This document shows positions 13,463 to 26,639 of a stretch of 64,000 nt of DNA, piece by piece (the stretch's first letter is position 1; each line of letters begins with the position of its first letter). The DNA comes from Liolophura sinensis. Taxonomy: Eukaryota; Mollusca; Polyplacophora; Chitonida; Chitonidae. Where the stretch lies: assembly GCF_032854445.1 (NCBI RefSeq), contig NC_088297.1:19419127-19483126 (forward strand), given 5' to 3'. The translations under genes and the position numbers were made by a program. The notes under the pieces were generated by a model. The model saw only the letters and a list, made by a program, of their open reading frames with translations. It did not search any database and had not been told where the DNA came from.

Positions 13463-13645
13463 GACATTCGCATACCAGCCGTCAACACAAATACACGTTT
13501 CGGGTTAATAACTGGAAGACCAATTCTCGAAATGACGTTTGACGCAAACCACCAAAGAACTAAGAAAGTATATCAAGCACAAAATTTGACGAAATCATAC
13601 TAGAAGCAATCAACCGTTTTCAATAATGCCGAAAAGACCAAAGGA
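13463..13645 (+). repeat. Dispersed repeat R3, copy 2
   Basis: Same order of motifs as 10428-10600, about 70-75 percent similar by eye. Confidence 0.6.
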
Positions 13646-14919
13646 ATGTTCTACAGTTGAATAAATGAAATCGGAATTGTACCACGCTATCTTGTTGTCA
13701 ATAATCAAAATATCATCTCCGTTGCGCTTTCATATTGTTCATATATCAATGTGGTGATCTAATTCAACGTGATGAAATACTGGCCCAATGGTTAGGCGGA
13801 ATTAGACAAAATTACGAGCATAGTTTCAGAGAGTCATGACGCTATGTTCAGAATGAAGTCGATTTTAGTGACACTGATGAAGATGTTGTGGTATGCAGTA
13901 ACATGCTATGTATCGTTAAGATGCTGACGGCTCAATGTATGCAAATTACCCGCGTTTTATGCTCTGCTGGCTCTCAATGCTGTCTGAGTGCCCGATCGGA
14001 TCAGATTTAGGATCCATTGATGTTCTCTGATCACATTATGCCAAAGCTCCTTACATCGCCAAATCGTATGATTGCCGGCCTTTTATTCCCTGTTATACAA
14101 TCTTTTACTTCAGGTCACTGAAGAGACAGTGGAATATGAATTCAGTGTTCAATAATCCAATGACTGTTGATGAATCTGTCACGTGAGACAGTTGCGTTAA
14201 TTGGTTGGATTGTCCGAGATTTATATCTCCAGTACCATCACCATTAAAGAAAGACTACGTGTTGTAAGGTTTACACCCATCAGTATTGAAATGGACGAAT
14301 GAGAGAGTGTTTTACATATTTTAATTGATACTTTTCACATCCTTTAATTATTTTAACTACGGCTACAGAAGACTGGCACAAGGGTTTTTTGTCCTTGCAA
14401 GTGTATTTAGACACATCCGCAATGCTGGATCGTAATTATGAGTTTCTTGGGAGACGTCTTCATTACTTTATGCCCGATTTCGCTCCTGTCGGCAGTCCTT
14501 TTTACCAACCATATTGTTTAAGAACCTCTAAGACTTTACTAAATATTTCCTTGAAATGAAGAGAATGATGTTCCATGCGGGCAGATGCTGACTGTACGAT
14601 GGACTTTAAAACGATGTTTCTTTTCTTTAAATAAACCTGATGCAGCTAAAAGTATGAAAACACCAGCAAAATAATTTAGATATATAGTTGGTAAGAACAT
14701 ACATAATCAACAGTCATCGCCACAGCTGTCTGTTGTACACGTACATGTGTTTTATTACAAGACTATTAGATTTCTTCTAAGGCTTTAAAACATCATAAAA
14801 CATTTACTTCAAGCTGTCCAAATTACTTTACAACTTTGGAATTACTTTACAACATTGGAATCATTTAACTAGCCTATCACGTCTTTGTTTCAAAATTTGC
14901 CATTAGGCTTTTTGAAAGG

Positions 14920-15115
14920 TCCCACCTAACAACACATTGCTGATAACGCGAGTGCAATTCATACATATAGGGTGGATTCAAGAGATATAAATCAGTAGGG
15001 TCAAAATAATTTTAGGTTTCCACCTAACAATAGCTTGCTGCTAACGCACGCGCAATTCAAACATATAGATAGGATTCAAGAGATATAAATCGGTAGGGTC
15101 AAAGTTAATTTACGA
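14920..15115 (+). repeat. ~98-bp tandem duplication
   Basis: Two copies starting 'ccacctaacaa' and ending 'gagatataaatc(a/g)gtagggtcaaa', with about 10 differences. Confidence 0.85.
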
Positions 15116-15479
15116 TATTTAGATTTAGCGATGATTCATAACGCTTTCAAAGGGATGGAGGATTTGTCAATGTAGGCGTCACAACAGAAATTCGTGCATC
15201 TATCAACGGGCAACCATAATGAACTTTTCATGTCGATAATCGCAAAGCTAATTCCAAGAACAGTAACAGAAGGCAAAGCGTACAACGTAATACATTAGAA
15301 CGATGACATGTGAACAAAAGCAGTCGTCAGTTTTCAATGATGACGGAAAAACGCCGCGCATGTGTGGAATAGGCGCGTAAATTTCACACCATTGCAAATC
15401 ATATGCCGTGCTTTTGTTAATCAAAGTACTTATCACGGCTGCTCTTGTCTTTTGAACGTTCATACAATATCCGGCATTA

Positions 15480-15766
15480 CAGACAGTAAAACCAGAGAGG
15501 CGACGACAGTGTGACAGTTGACAAATGGTCCCACCTAACCGGTGATATCCGGGTTTTTGTCAGTTTACCTCAGTTAGGGTTTTCACCCAAGTGCAACCAT
15601 GATATTTTTTAAATCACACATACACAATTCTCTTACAACTCCCAGCCAGCGACGACAGGAAATGGTCCAACGTATAGCCTTTAAAATCAATTTACCACTC
15701 TCAGATTGTAACTGTTTATGTAAATGCCTATATAGCAGTAGCACCACCACCACCCCCCCCCCCCCA
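15480..15766 (-). mobile_element. Pearl-like element, single core unit, plus poly(C)
   Basis: 'accagagaggcgacgacagt' core and the arm 'tcagttagggttttcaccca'. It ends in an ACC/poly-C run at 15738-15766. Confidence 0.6.
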
Positions 15767-15889
15767 CCCACCCTCCAAACTCTTAGCCTCATGGCGCAAG
15801 TCAAATAAGGTACAAATAAAACATCTGCAGTTTGTTCGCCGTCACTGAGGTAGGCTTATGAAATAAATAAACAAGTTCATGTTACCATC

Positions 15890-16158
15890 ATTTATTTTTT
15901 ATTTATTTATTTATTTATTTATTTATTTCATTGGTGTTTTACGCTGTGCTCAAGAGTATTTCACTTACACGATGGCGGCCAGCATTATGGTCGGAGAAAA
16001 ACCTAGGAGAAACTCACGACCAACAGCAGGTTGCTGAAAGACCTTACCACCTACAGCCAAAGAGGAAACCAGCATGAGCTCGACTTGAACTCACAGCGAC
16101 CCTCCTGCGGTCATTGCGCCGTGCTGGCGTGCTAACCATGGAGGTCATGGAGACCCCG
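15890..16158 (-). mobile_element. SINE family 1, full length
   Basis: (ATTT)n tail, 'ttttacgctgtgctcaagag', central domain and the head end 'ccatggaggtcatggagacc'. Confidence 0.85.
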
Positions 16159-18033
16159 TATTGCCATCGGACTTAACAGACAATAACATAAAACAGATTT
16201 GATATGGACTAGACATCTCACGCAACACAATCAGTTACCGCATCACATTGCAATTGATCACAAATCACACATGCAGTCACTTGACGATCGGACATAACGA
16301 TGGCATCAGAAATTAAATAGTGGACAGCAGCTCTTATTTGACGTAGAGAGAGGGCATTTGTACAATATGATGGGGAAGGAAGTTCACACCAAGATCATAT
16401 CAGGGTACTTAGTCAGCTACTCTGACCGACACATTGAAAAAATGCGGGTGATTTAAATGCCCCATTCCAATAGCATACCCATGTGCTGTTGAATGCTGAA
16501 TAAATAAGCTTTGGTCGGGGAACAACTGCGTCTGTGATAAATATTTTCTCAGAGATTAGAAATACATTTGTGCACTGACACCTCTTTCAGCATGGCATTG
16601 ACTATAGTCCAATTTCTTTGAGAGAGTCACCTGTATTCAGCTGGCTGTAAAGTCAGTCACACACGCTCCCAAAATTCCCTTTATCTAGTGCAACGTAAGA
16701 GCCCAAGCTTTAAACGTTGATACGTTGGACGTCCATGTTATGTCAAAGGAATTGCAGTTAGAATATTTTTCGACACCAAGACAATAACACAGTCCTACAC
16801 TACTGTCTCTGCGAATAAGTAGATCGCTTAATATTGCTAAAACTATACTGCGGTGAGATCAAATACTACAAGAGATAAAGTACAATTCATTCTATAGCTC
16901 AACTCTTTGACTACGTGTCAGAAACAACATGGCTCATAGCTGGAGTACAGACACGACAGCCACTCTGAGTGAGTGAGTGCTTGTGGTTTAAACGTCGTAC
17001 TTAACCAATTTTTCAGCCATATGACGACGACAGTCGCTCTAAAAGAACCATAAAACTACTTCATGTAGGTGTACAGAGTTAGTGTAAGAATCAAACCGCT
17101 GTACACAATGCATATACAATGAACAGATAAACAGAGATAAACCATTTGCTTCTGAGTCTGTGTTACATTCAAATGATTGTCAATCTGGACACATTCTGTG
17201 GAAACAGCACGGAGCTGTTCCGTCCGAACGTCTATACCACACAAAACGGAGGACCCCGCTGAATTACAGTGTTCCGTTTTCGTGTGCTGAACAGTCAAAA
17301 CCAGCGAGGTAGTAAAAATACATATTTAATACAATTAAATGAATTGCAAGTCAAAATATGGCGAAAACTGTCCGCGCTGGATGACCGTTAGTGCCTTATC
17401 AGACCTTTACAAATGCCTCTCAAGAGCGTCCAAATGGTGCCCTCTACGGATCACACGGTATATCAGGACAAAATAATTTCTCCTCTAATTCGTCTCTCTA
17501 AAGAGAGAAATTGCATTATATTAAGGTTATAATATATCAAAACGTTAGAACGATTTTAAGTATGACGGTGTCCGACAGGGTTTACAGTCGAGTCGACAGC
17601 AGTTAAGGTACCTGATGTCACTCTCCTTCAAAACATGTTGAACTCCCAGTAACCAGAATGTCACTGTTTTGTTTTTTTAAATAATTATGACGCTACCCAA
17701 GGCAATTGATTCTTGTGACGACCGAGCTTATGGACTTTAACATTATGAATTAGAAAAAATGTTTTAACTTCATTTTCCAAACAAGAATATAAACTTCAAA
17801 CATATCTACGTGTAGAGGTTGTGTTGTACTTGTCACTAACTGAAGGCAATATTGCTAGCGAGTATGACTGATTTTACAGACAGCTGAATATAGGCGACTC
17901 TCTAAAAGAAATGAATTATAGTTGTGATATTATTACCTGAAAAAATATACACGCGACACTCAACATTTTAATAAAACTAACTGCGTTAACAAATTCCTTT
18001 CAATATCTTTTATCATGGAGCCCGACTGTTTCA
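16159..18033. other. No supported gene
   Basis: Unique sequence except the SINE tail fragment at 16968. The minus frame at 17056-17298 is not recognised. Confidence 0.45.
16968..17036 (-). mobile_element. SINE family 3 tail fragment
   Basis: 'gagtgagtgagtgcttgtgg' and 'tttcagccatatgacgacga' match the tail at 5407-5480. Confidence 0.65.
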
Positions 18034-18250
18034 TTAGTTGTGACCGTGGTTGGAGAAGAGGAGGCGAACATGGCGGTCTTGTTCGAGGGTCGTTGCGCGC
18101 GGTCGGCGGGCATGCCAGCGATTAGCTTTCGGGGCGAATTTCTCATGACGACTAACCGTCGACACATTAACGCTGATGGCTCTGGCGACAGCTATAAGGG
18201 CATGCCAGCGTTGAGAAGGCTGAGGGCGCGTTCTCGTTGGGTTTGTGGCA
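18034..18250 (-). pseudogene. Tc1/mariner-like transposase N-terminal remnant
   Basis: On the minus strand the frame reads ISVNVSTVSRH and RRPRATTLEQDRHVRLL. Known: Tc1-like transposases have a paired helix-turn-helix with '-STVSR-' followed by 'GRPR-TT--QDR-I'. Nothing of the DDE catalytic domain is present, so this is a short broken scrap. Confidence 0.55.
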
Positions 18251-18546
18251 ACTGGCATCGTGCCTTTTGACAGAACTTGTATGGATGGCCATTTGTGCAC
18301 CCGAGGGTAAGGAGCTCCAGGGAAGAACTTGCAGATCACTGAATACTATTTAGGGGTGAATAGTTTTGAAATCGACAACACTTTTGTTTTGAAGACGCGA
18401 ATGTACACTGGTGTAGGGTTTTGCTCTTAGCCATCCATCAGTACTACATTGACAAAAATCACAGCATTATCTGTGAGATAAAACAAAAGTGTTGCGTTTA
18501 TATTTTTGTTCAGTATATATAAATAGCCCACAGCCAATTATATTAA

Positions 18547-18698
18547 ATATATGACTCTGGCAGCAACCTGCAGATGGTCGTGGGTTTTCTCGGGTTCATA
18601 ATGCTGGCCACCCTTGTATAAGGGAAATATTCTTGAGTACGGCGTAAAACACCAATTAAATAAACAAACAAACAAATAAATAAATAAATAAATAAATA
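18547..18698 (+). mobile_element. SINE family 1, 5'-truncated
   Basis: Central domain from 'ggcagcaacctgcagatggt' through the tail and an (AAAC)n/(AAAT)n run. Confidence 0.8.
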
Positions 18699-19053
18699 TA
18701 TGACTAATAACACGGAGCCATCTGATGAAGGAAATGATACACGCACCAAGTTTTAGTCGCAATTTAAGCTGTCACCTCTATGGAAACTGCCTTACACGCG
18801 CTAAGGCAAAATTCAAATGAACTCCAACCAGCTTTACCTGCGTGTCATGGAAACACATGTAGAATACTGTCCCTCCGTGCACAGTGTAGCTGTAATCCTT
18901 ATTCATTCAGATTTATACAATCATATTTTCCAGAAATATCGCGAAATGGAATATCCCATGCTTTTCAGCAGTATATTTGTAATGTCGCCTGCGAGACAGG
19001 TGAATTTAGACGTCAAATCAGATATTCGTATAATGTAATAATAAATACCAAGG

Positions 19054-19285
19054 CCAATGGGATACCGGCAGAAGTCCAAAGTATTGAGTCATTTCAGTGA
19101 TGTTGGATATTCCACTGCAGCGTCACCAGCGTGACGTCACAGTGAGTAGACCATTTACGTCACAGAGTAAACCGCTGCACGCAACATGTTTCGCGTCGCA
19201 CAACAAAAGACTTCTGACGTGGAAGTCCTATGTCACACTGGCGCCACATAGAGGGAGAGGAAAATCTGCCGGTATCCGAATCGAG
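19054..19285 (+). mobile_element. ~230-bp MITE, copy 1
   Basis: Starts 'aatgggataccggcagaagt' and ends near 'aaaatctgccggtatccga'. Inside are 'cagcgtcaccagcgtgacgt' and 'cgctgcacgcaacatgtttc'. It is an inverted copy of 19879-20112. Confidence 0.7.
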
Positions 19286-19878
19286 GAGGTACACAAGACG
19301 GTCCAAATGACAGTGGAACGCAATATTTTCCTCTGTGACGTTGCAGTGCGTGTGTAATTCATATATATTTTATGAGCACCGATAATTGTGATGTAATAAA
19401 GGAAAGATCAAATGAGTTTACATCTCTGGAGCGTCTTGATTCAGGCGGAAAGGAGTTTTACGAGTTCCCCATTCCCACAACATCGTTCAACACAAAACCA
19501 CCCAAAAAATTAAGAAAGTAAATAAAATGAGATCTTCAGATTTTTTTGCTTTCCCTTTCTTATCTGACCACAGGTCTTATGGACACGCGCTACTCTGCCA
19601 AATTATTAATGACGTTTAAGACACCAGACTACCTGAGTCTTAAATAAGGCACACTTCCTAAACAAGCAGCTAATTCAGTTGGATTAAAACAACGCTTCCT
19701 TATTTGTCAATCCATGTTGTGACGTGTTAAGTAATTGCTGAGCCTATCACTAGCTAAGCAAACAAAATAACATGCAGGAAACTCCGTTGTCACAATAAGT
19801 TGATCAATAGCAAACATGAAAACCATAAAACGAGATGATAAACAAATATGCCGTGGCATTGTGACTGAAATAATTAGC

Positions 19879-20112
19879 CAATGGGATAGCGGCAGATTTT
19901 CCTCTCGCAAAAGGTGGCGCTATCGTGACATAAGACTTGCACGTCAGAAGTCATTGTAGCGCGGTTCAAAACATGTTGCGTGCTGCGGTTTCATCTGGAA
20001 CGTATTCGGCCTACCAATGTGACGTCGCGCTGTTGACGCTGTAGCCGAATGTCCAGTGTCACTGAAATGACGTAGTACGTCCCATTTCGAACTTCTGCTG
20101 GTATCCCATTAA
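19879..20112 (-). mobile_element. ~230-bp MITE, copy 2
   Basis: Terminal inverted repeats 'aatgggatagcggcaga' and 'tctgctggtatcccatt'. The body matches copy 1 in the opposite orientation. Confidence 0.75.
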
Positions 20113-22192
20113 GCAAATAAGAGATCGCTTACAAAACTCGTCCAGTGTTTTAAAATGAAGTGGTTTGCAATAGACGGAAGACAGGGCAAACGATCGACCC
20201 CACAATCGTTATAGACCACCTAACACCCATGGCACAAACACCGATGGCAGAGGGGTCTATAAATTTTTAGCCATGGACGGCAGCCTCGTTTTCAAAGTGA
20301 TTTTCAAGATGGCATCTTGTCATTGTAAACGACTTCATTCGAGTATCACACCTTTGTTTAACAAATATATAAACTATGCGCATGTTAGCACTGAGGATGA
20401 CATGCTCGTATACGACTGGCAAGACTGGTTATCCTGTCTGACCACCGGTCCGCCGAATCACTTATATAACTCAAAGTGACAGGGGAGACAATCGAGCTGA
20501 TCCTCTTTGGCCTGAATAAAAAGAGAGCCGCAAAGCTTTTGATCTCGTAGCCAACAAAATACAATATATCATGAGACAATGTCTTAAAGCCAAGACAACG
20601 GCCTGTCTGGAACAAAAAACCATTCATGGAGAATGGAATCTGGGACAAACACTCTGTGAGGGAAATTTCTCATTTTATCTTCTGGAAAGCTTGAGCAGAC
20701 TTAAGGTTCTCAGTCTGTACTTAATTGGTTTATAAATCAGTCGTTAGTCAAGAAGTTTTCCAAACGAAATTCCCCATGGGAACGAGTTTTCTTCTCTTAT
20801 CTTCTGAAACTGTGAAAAAAAACCCGACAAATGCAGGCAGGTCTCTTCTTCCGGATTTAGATAGTAACAAGTTTTTGATTCTCATGTCTTGTTGGCTCCT
20901 TACGCCGAAGTTTTTATTGGCTTGGCTTATGTCTTGATGAAACACGATTTGATTATTTATTTGATATCGTTGTTGACTGACTAAAAACAAATAAAGCATA
21001 AAAATGACTCCCGAAAAACTCTCTAAAGCTTACTGATGGTAAATAAAAACTAAAATGTCTTTTCCATATTGGGACATGTATAAAACGTTTACTGCAGGCC
21101 CTGTTTTGGTGAAGTTGATCTTCCACAGACAAGTCTAAATTTAGCCAATAGTTTTGGCACGAAGTACTTTATATCAATTAAGTAAATCAGTCAAATAATT
21201 AATAATGAAGTCTGAAACGACAGAAAGCCCGACGGAAAACAAAACATTTCAAGTGATCAAAGTGAATATTAGCCTAATCAAAGGGAAATTTTATTTTGTT
21301 TTCGACACTGTAGCTCCACATTGCTAGTGTGACAAATTCTTATAGTCTACCATATATCTTTCAGTACCGTCTCATCCATCAAAGACTGTCAACAATCTTA
21401 GCTTATTTTGGATGCACTGAGGAAAGCTAAAACATACAAAATATCTATAACATATATTTAAACACGTACAGTAGGGAGAGTAAAACTAGAGCAGTGACGA
21501 CAGAGTGATAGCTGGCAAATGGTTTAAAGAATGCTTGTAACTAACGCCGCTAGTGAAATTGTTGGATATCTCTGCTCTTTCCATCTTTTGCATTTCTTTA
21601 TTTCGTGCCTTACAGACACTGTTAAATTCCATCTTGAGTAGGCGATTCCACGCATAGCGGTTATTCGTCAAACTTCACATGTTCTCAAGAGGATGTGATC
21701 TAGTCTAACTTTCTGCTAGATTAAAAGAAAATAAGAAGCAGTTTGTCGCGCGGCAGAAATATAAACATCTGTTTGGAGTCGGGTTTTGACAACAATAATC
21801 TGAAAGCCTAGCAAAGCCCCAATATTACGTTTTATTCTTGTAGGTATCCTGGTAAGTTTTGCACCTGCGGAGGTCTTACCAAACTGGGGTTTCTCCAAAC
21901 AAAGTTTGGATGAATTGCAGTCATTGCTGTCTCTTTCGGTCAAAATTAAAACACAGTTGCCACAATGGATCCCGTAATAATGGAAGACGACGACAAGTTT
22001 TTAATGGAAAAGTACAATTCTCATATTTAACTATCGAAAGCTTGCTTTCTCTGTTACCGTAACATGACAAGGGTCCCGCTTCAACTCTTGAATTTGGTGG
22101 GGTATACTTATTGGTGTAATGCTGCAAGTTTGATCTTTTCGATTAAAAATACAACAAAGTAATAATAAATATGCATGTACATGATTATATAT
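20113..22192. other. No supported gene
   Basis: Several 60-90 codon frames on both strands show no motif, and no array or SINE is seen apart from the 21478 fragment. Confidence 0.45.
21478..21528 (-). mobile_element. Pearl-like core fragment
   Basis: 'gagtaaaactagagcagtga' and 'gatagctggcaaatggt' match one core unit and its junction with the arm. Confidence 0.6.
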
Positions 22193-22962
22193 TGTTATGT
22201 GCACGACTGCCGTCAGTTTCTAAATATAGCTTGCCACTGTTTACATATGCTAAGTTCAGAAAGTGCTGTCTGCCTCTACCTTAGAATATTCCAGAATGCG
22301 CTCAGTTCGGTTCCTGTTTGTTTACATCAAGTGTTCGGGAATTTTCTTATTCTGGACAATTCCACCAGGCTATATAAGACCTATGAAAGAGGAGAGAACA
22401 GAGGGGGAGAACAGGGAACGGAGAGAACGGAGAATTATTGAGAGTTTTGATGCTTTCGCTGTGTATTACTTTAGTAGGCCTTTTGTGCTGAATTTTGGTG
22501 TCTTTATAGTCTCTGGCGTTGTTATATCCTATCTCCACCGAGCACTTGTTCAGTCTGAACTTGTATGTTTAATTTGTGCTCTTGTATACACAGTGCTTAT
22601 TAGTACACGGACCGTGTCTGTGGAATTTTGTGTATATTTCGTCATACACTCAGTTATACTATGGATTTTCCCTCTTGTGAATTTGCCTCTGAGCATTTAT
22701 GCCTGTGTGGTATATATTGTGGAATATATGCGTCCGTTTGGACTTGACACCGTAAGCACCTTAGTATTTGTATAGATACTGCTATCCTTTCTTGTTAAAC
22801 TTAAGTACTTTAATATTTGTATAAGTCTTATTATCTGTTCTTGTTAAGCTAATAAATTGTTGTAAAATAAAATCTGCTGGTTTTGGTTACTTTTTTTGTG
22901 CGGCTAAACTGTCGTGTATTTCGAACAAGCCATCTCTTTATAATACAGACAGTTTGGGTCGT

Positions 22963-22966
<4 letters not shown>
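22193..22966 (+). mobile_element. LTR of a retrotransposon, copy 1 (solo-type)
   Basis: 774 bp, begins TGTTATG and ends GTAACA. It contains a TATA-like 'ctatataagac' near 22370 and AATAAA near 22850. The flanks allow a 4-bp ATAT target duplication, although the right flank is an (AT)n tract. No primer-binding site or gag/pol follows. Confidence 0.7.

Positions 22967-23055
<89 letters not shown>
22967..23055. repeat. (AT)n microsatellite
   Basis: About 44 uninterrupted AT units directly after LTR copy 1. Confidence 0.98.
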
Positions 23056-23058
<3 letters not shown>

Positions 23059-23699
23059 CATATTACTGAAATAATAAAAACTTAAACAGACAAGCAATAA
23101 ACGCTTCAACTGTACGTTCTCGTCTAAAGTTATCTGATTATCCAGACAGATAAAACATACAGTAAAAAATGTTTTTAGACGATCCCACTGTTACGTGTCA
23201 ATAGATAAGGTCACGTAATACAATATTATGTAGGGTCTAGAATTGTACTTATTCTGTATAGTCATGCTGTGTAATGTAAGTCTGAACGATCCAGAGGGAA
23301 CTGAAGCTTAGGCTGATGCAGTTGATCAATGTGAATTGCACACCAATAATGTAGGAAGTACGTGGAAGTTTACCCCACAGTTTGACAGTTTAATTGGCTT
23401 TTTTCAGCATATTTGAAGTGAACCAGACGTAAGATAAATTCCCCATAAGTTAAGCTGTCTCCATTGTCTCGTCATTCAGTCTTAAACACATGTATCACAT
23501 ACTTAATGTTTTGGGCGGTGCTTCACAGATTGTGTTTTCTTGCCATACAGTTTTATTGGTTGGTTGATTGATTGTATGATTGTTTGATCAGGAATTGAAT
23601 TCTACGACCACGCGTAGTTTCGTCAGTAGGTACAACCGGATTGTCTGGCGTAAACCGATGAAGTTAGGCAAAACCACCCTAGCATAGTTTGCCGGTCCA

Positions 23700-24070
23700 C
23701 TGACCTCTTCCGTGGCCTATTGCTTAGAGCGTCCTCCACAAAGTCGGAAGACCTGGGAAAAAACCCAGGTCGCATCATACCAAAGGTTTTAAAAGTGGTA
23801 CTTGTTGCTACCCCCGATTGACGTTCATTACTGAGAGGTTAGAGCAAGGAAACAAGGCTGGTTGGTCCAGTGTTAGAATCATGTGAATGAATGGGATGTC
23901 GTGTATGGGGTCTTCTGCGTGATATTTCAGTGGCGGCAGCACTTTGGTGGTATGCACTCGCCCTGCCACAAGAAGACACCGTATAAATACACACAAACAA
24001 TGACTAATGTTGATACATGACTTAAAAATTGTTAATTACGGCGTAAGACATCAAGCATACACACATACTA
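23700..24070 (+). mobile_element. SINE family 2, in RT-element copy 1
   Basis: tRNA-like head ('tggcctattgcttagagcgt'), body ('gagaggttagagcaaggaaa', 'tggttggtccagtgttagaa') and tail ending 'gcgtaagacatcaagcatac'. Duplicated at 30586-30955. Confidence 0.75.
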
Positions 24071-25289
24071 TAATGACTCGAAAAGATGAGGCACCGAAAC
24101 CTCGGAAGTGCCCATTCCAAAATAGAGACTACACCAATACGTCCTGTGCGACTGACTGAATCTCACCTGATTGGAATATTTTCACCATACCCAAGAATGT
24201 TAAACCTATACGATGGCGATTGGCTTTATGGGTTGAGGAAACCTGAGGGCCCAAAGTAAATCGGTGACCTCTGAATAGTTACGGGCAGACATTCCCCACA
24301 CTCAACGTACAGATGCGCCGGCATGTAGATGGAAAACCAGTGTTCAATTAGGGACGTTATTCTGTGCACACGACCCTACGACCGCCACCCAAAGGTAACT
24401 TTTATCAACGCCTCACAAACAGTGAGGAACAGGAAATCTATTGTCCCTGTCCATCGCCGAGTTTGAATCCGCATCTCTTGTGGTCTAGCGACACTGTCCG
24501 AACGACTGACAGGTCAATCGTCATTTGTGTCACAAAATGAAGATGGGGAAATAACTATTAGCGTCATGTCCGACATTCGTGTACCATTCGTTGTCCGTAA
24601 AGGGCGTTCCAAGTCGATAATCGCAAGATCCATTTCCAAAACAACGTTTAACACTACCTCCCAAAGACAAAGGTGTGTAAGAAATTATACAAATAGGAAA
24701 TAAAGCCGGTAACACACAAGAGAGAAGCGGTCATCAGTTTTCAGTGATGGTGGATATTGCAGGCATGAATTCCATATCAAAATTCAAATTCCTAGTCCAT
24801 GAATTCCAGGTCAAATAACAATTAAACAAGGTATCTCAGTCGAGCTTTGATTCATAAAGGCATCATGCAGATGTAATGAGCATGGCTGCCTTAACGGCCC
24901 CTAGCCCCAGGTTAAGCGGTATTAGATACAGTTTGAAATGACGAGCGCTACAGACCTTAACCGAACATGCTGTGATTCAAAAGTAACGGACGATTACGTC
25001 TTTCACGTTAATATGTAAGGATGTTATACTACAAGAGGCGCCATCTATGATGTTAAACATGACATGCTGGTCTGTATAAAAGCTGTCTACATGATGGACG
25101 GTTACACTCGGCAAAAAGCGCCATCCATGTTGTTAAATACCATGTACACGATAGATATGTACATAAGGATAACAGCGCCGTCTATGTGGTTGATCACAAT
25201 GCAGATCACCAGAGATTCTGAACGCCCTGTCCATACCTACCAACGAGAGTGTTATACTCATTGAAAAATTTGAGAAACTTAGAATGAAG

Positions 25290-26508
25290 CCGTTTGATGG
25301 AGTATCCTTCACAAACTAGATCTGACAAATGCTACGAAGAGGGATATGTATACGCCATATGCAGGACCCTTTGGTATATTGCTATATAAATAAGGATAAT
25401 TTACAATATCAAAACTGAAATTATCCCATTTGTCGTAAAGGCAGCGTGAAAGGAGGCCTTGTTCGTCTTTGTACAGATATAGATCCAAATAAGATGTACC
25501 ATCAGGACTATCAGTTGTCTGCTTTAAATCCAGTGAAGGCGGATAGATTTCCTTCACCGCTTCAGCAATATGGGGGTTATTTAACGCCAGTAGATCACCA
25601 ATATACCGCTTGGTAAATGAAAAGGATCGAGTTTTTTATTACTTTTAAGTAATTTCTACAAATAGTCGTATTTATATCAAAACAGGTATACGTCTGCCAA
25701 AAGAGGCTCACAATTGGTACCCATTGGAATACCTATGCACTGTTGGTAAATGGTATCCCCGAATTTCACATAGATGTTATTACTGAGAAATTCAAGTAAT
25801 TCAATAAATAATGTAACATCCCATGAACTGTAACATTTATAAATAGTGAACTAAAGAAAGTGTCATTGCTTCTGACGTTAATGTACCGGTGACCTGGTTT
25901 AGTATATACCGAGACAATTAATGACGATATTTTTTCAATAAGATCTTTGTGAGGAACTATATAGAGGGTATAGAGAATAGAGAAACCCATGTGGATACGT
26001 CTTTGTACGGTACGTGCATATGAGCATCGAGTTCTTCTGTTGGAGCTGTTAAGAATACACATGCAGTTGACACCTGAATTTTTGTTATGGTACAACAATA
26101 CTTATTCCAAAATGACTTTATTTCTTGTAACGCTCTTGTAAGTAGGTTTGACAAGAGCTTGGTGGCACAGTTTCTTGAACCCGCAATAAATCGAGCCTTG
26201 TATGGGGATTTATGCATTTTAGAAATCTAGTAAAGTTGTGGTATTTCTTTATGACGGGTAGGTATATTTAGGCCCCTTTCTTTAAGAAAGGTTTTGTGTT
26301 TATTAAATAGTTCCTCTAGAGTACATGTAGTAGCAGAACAGGTGGATGTTGTTGTAGATGTACATAGCTTTTCAACAAGAATTTGATAATTACAATTCTT
26401 GCAAATAAAGATGACATTATCAAGAGCCTTGTCCGCTACACTGATGACAAATTTACTATGAAGGTCAGCGAGTGTTTCTTGCAAAGTGGGATCCTTTAAA
26501 GTTACGTT
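25290..26508 (-). pseudogene. Reverse transcriptase remnant, copy 1
   Basis: Read 26508 to 25290 the pieces are, in order: QETLADLHSKFVISVADKA, then LHKSPYKARFIAGS-like (MHKSPYKARF), a palm region in several frames, and the active-site motif as YIGD (25585-25612). After that comes IYPPSLDLKQTTDS and KGPAYGVYIS. Frameshifts separate the pieces. The first catalytic Asp of the YxDD box is Gly. About 50 bp present in copy 2 is missing near 25,320. The family resembles RT genes common in marine invertebrates, possibly Penelope-like. No GIY-YIG domain is seen. Confidence 0.65.
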
Positions 26509-26639
26509 CCACGCAAAATAGTAAATTGATCAATAATTAAAGGCCAGCGCGGCCCTATTCCCTTTCTACCGCTCTGAAAGTATAAATACTGGCCGTATTC
26601 CCGGTGGGTGTGGTCAAAAAAATCAATATGGATTTACAA

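Larger units (their letters stand above)
23682..26508 (-). mobile_element. Reverse-transcriptase element with 3' region, copy 1
   Basis: About 2.8 kb, highly similar to 30568-33240. It contains a family-2 SINE (23700-24070), an R3 dispersed repeat (24567-24765) and the degraded RT at the right. It ends abruptly near 26,508, where copy 2 continues. It is either a shared mobile element or a segmental duplication. Confidence 0.7.

Noticed and set aside
18780-19100. 106-codon frame
   Set aside because: It runs into the 230-bp MITE and shows no protein motif.
22849-23109. 86-codon Tyr-Ile repeat frame
   Set aside because: Translation of the (AT)n microsatellite.
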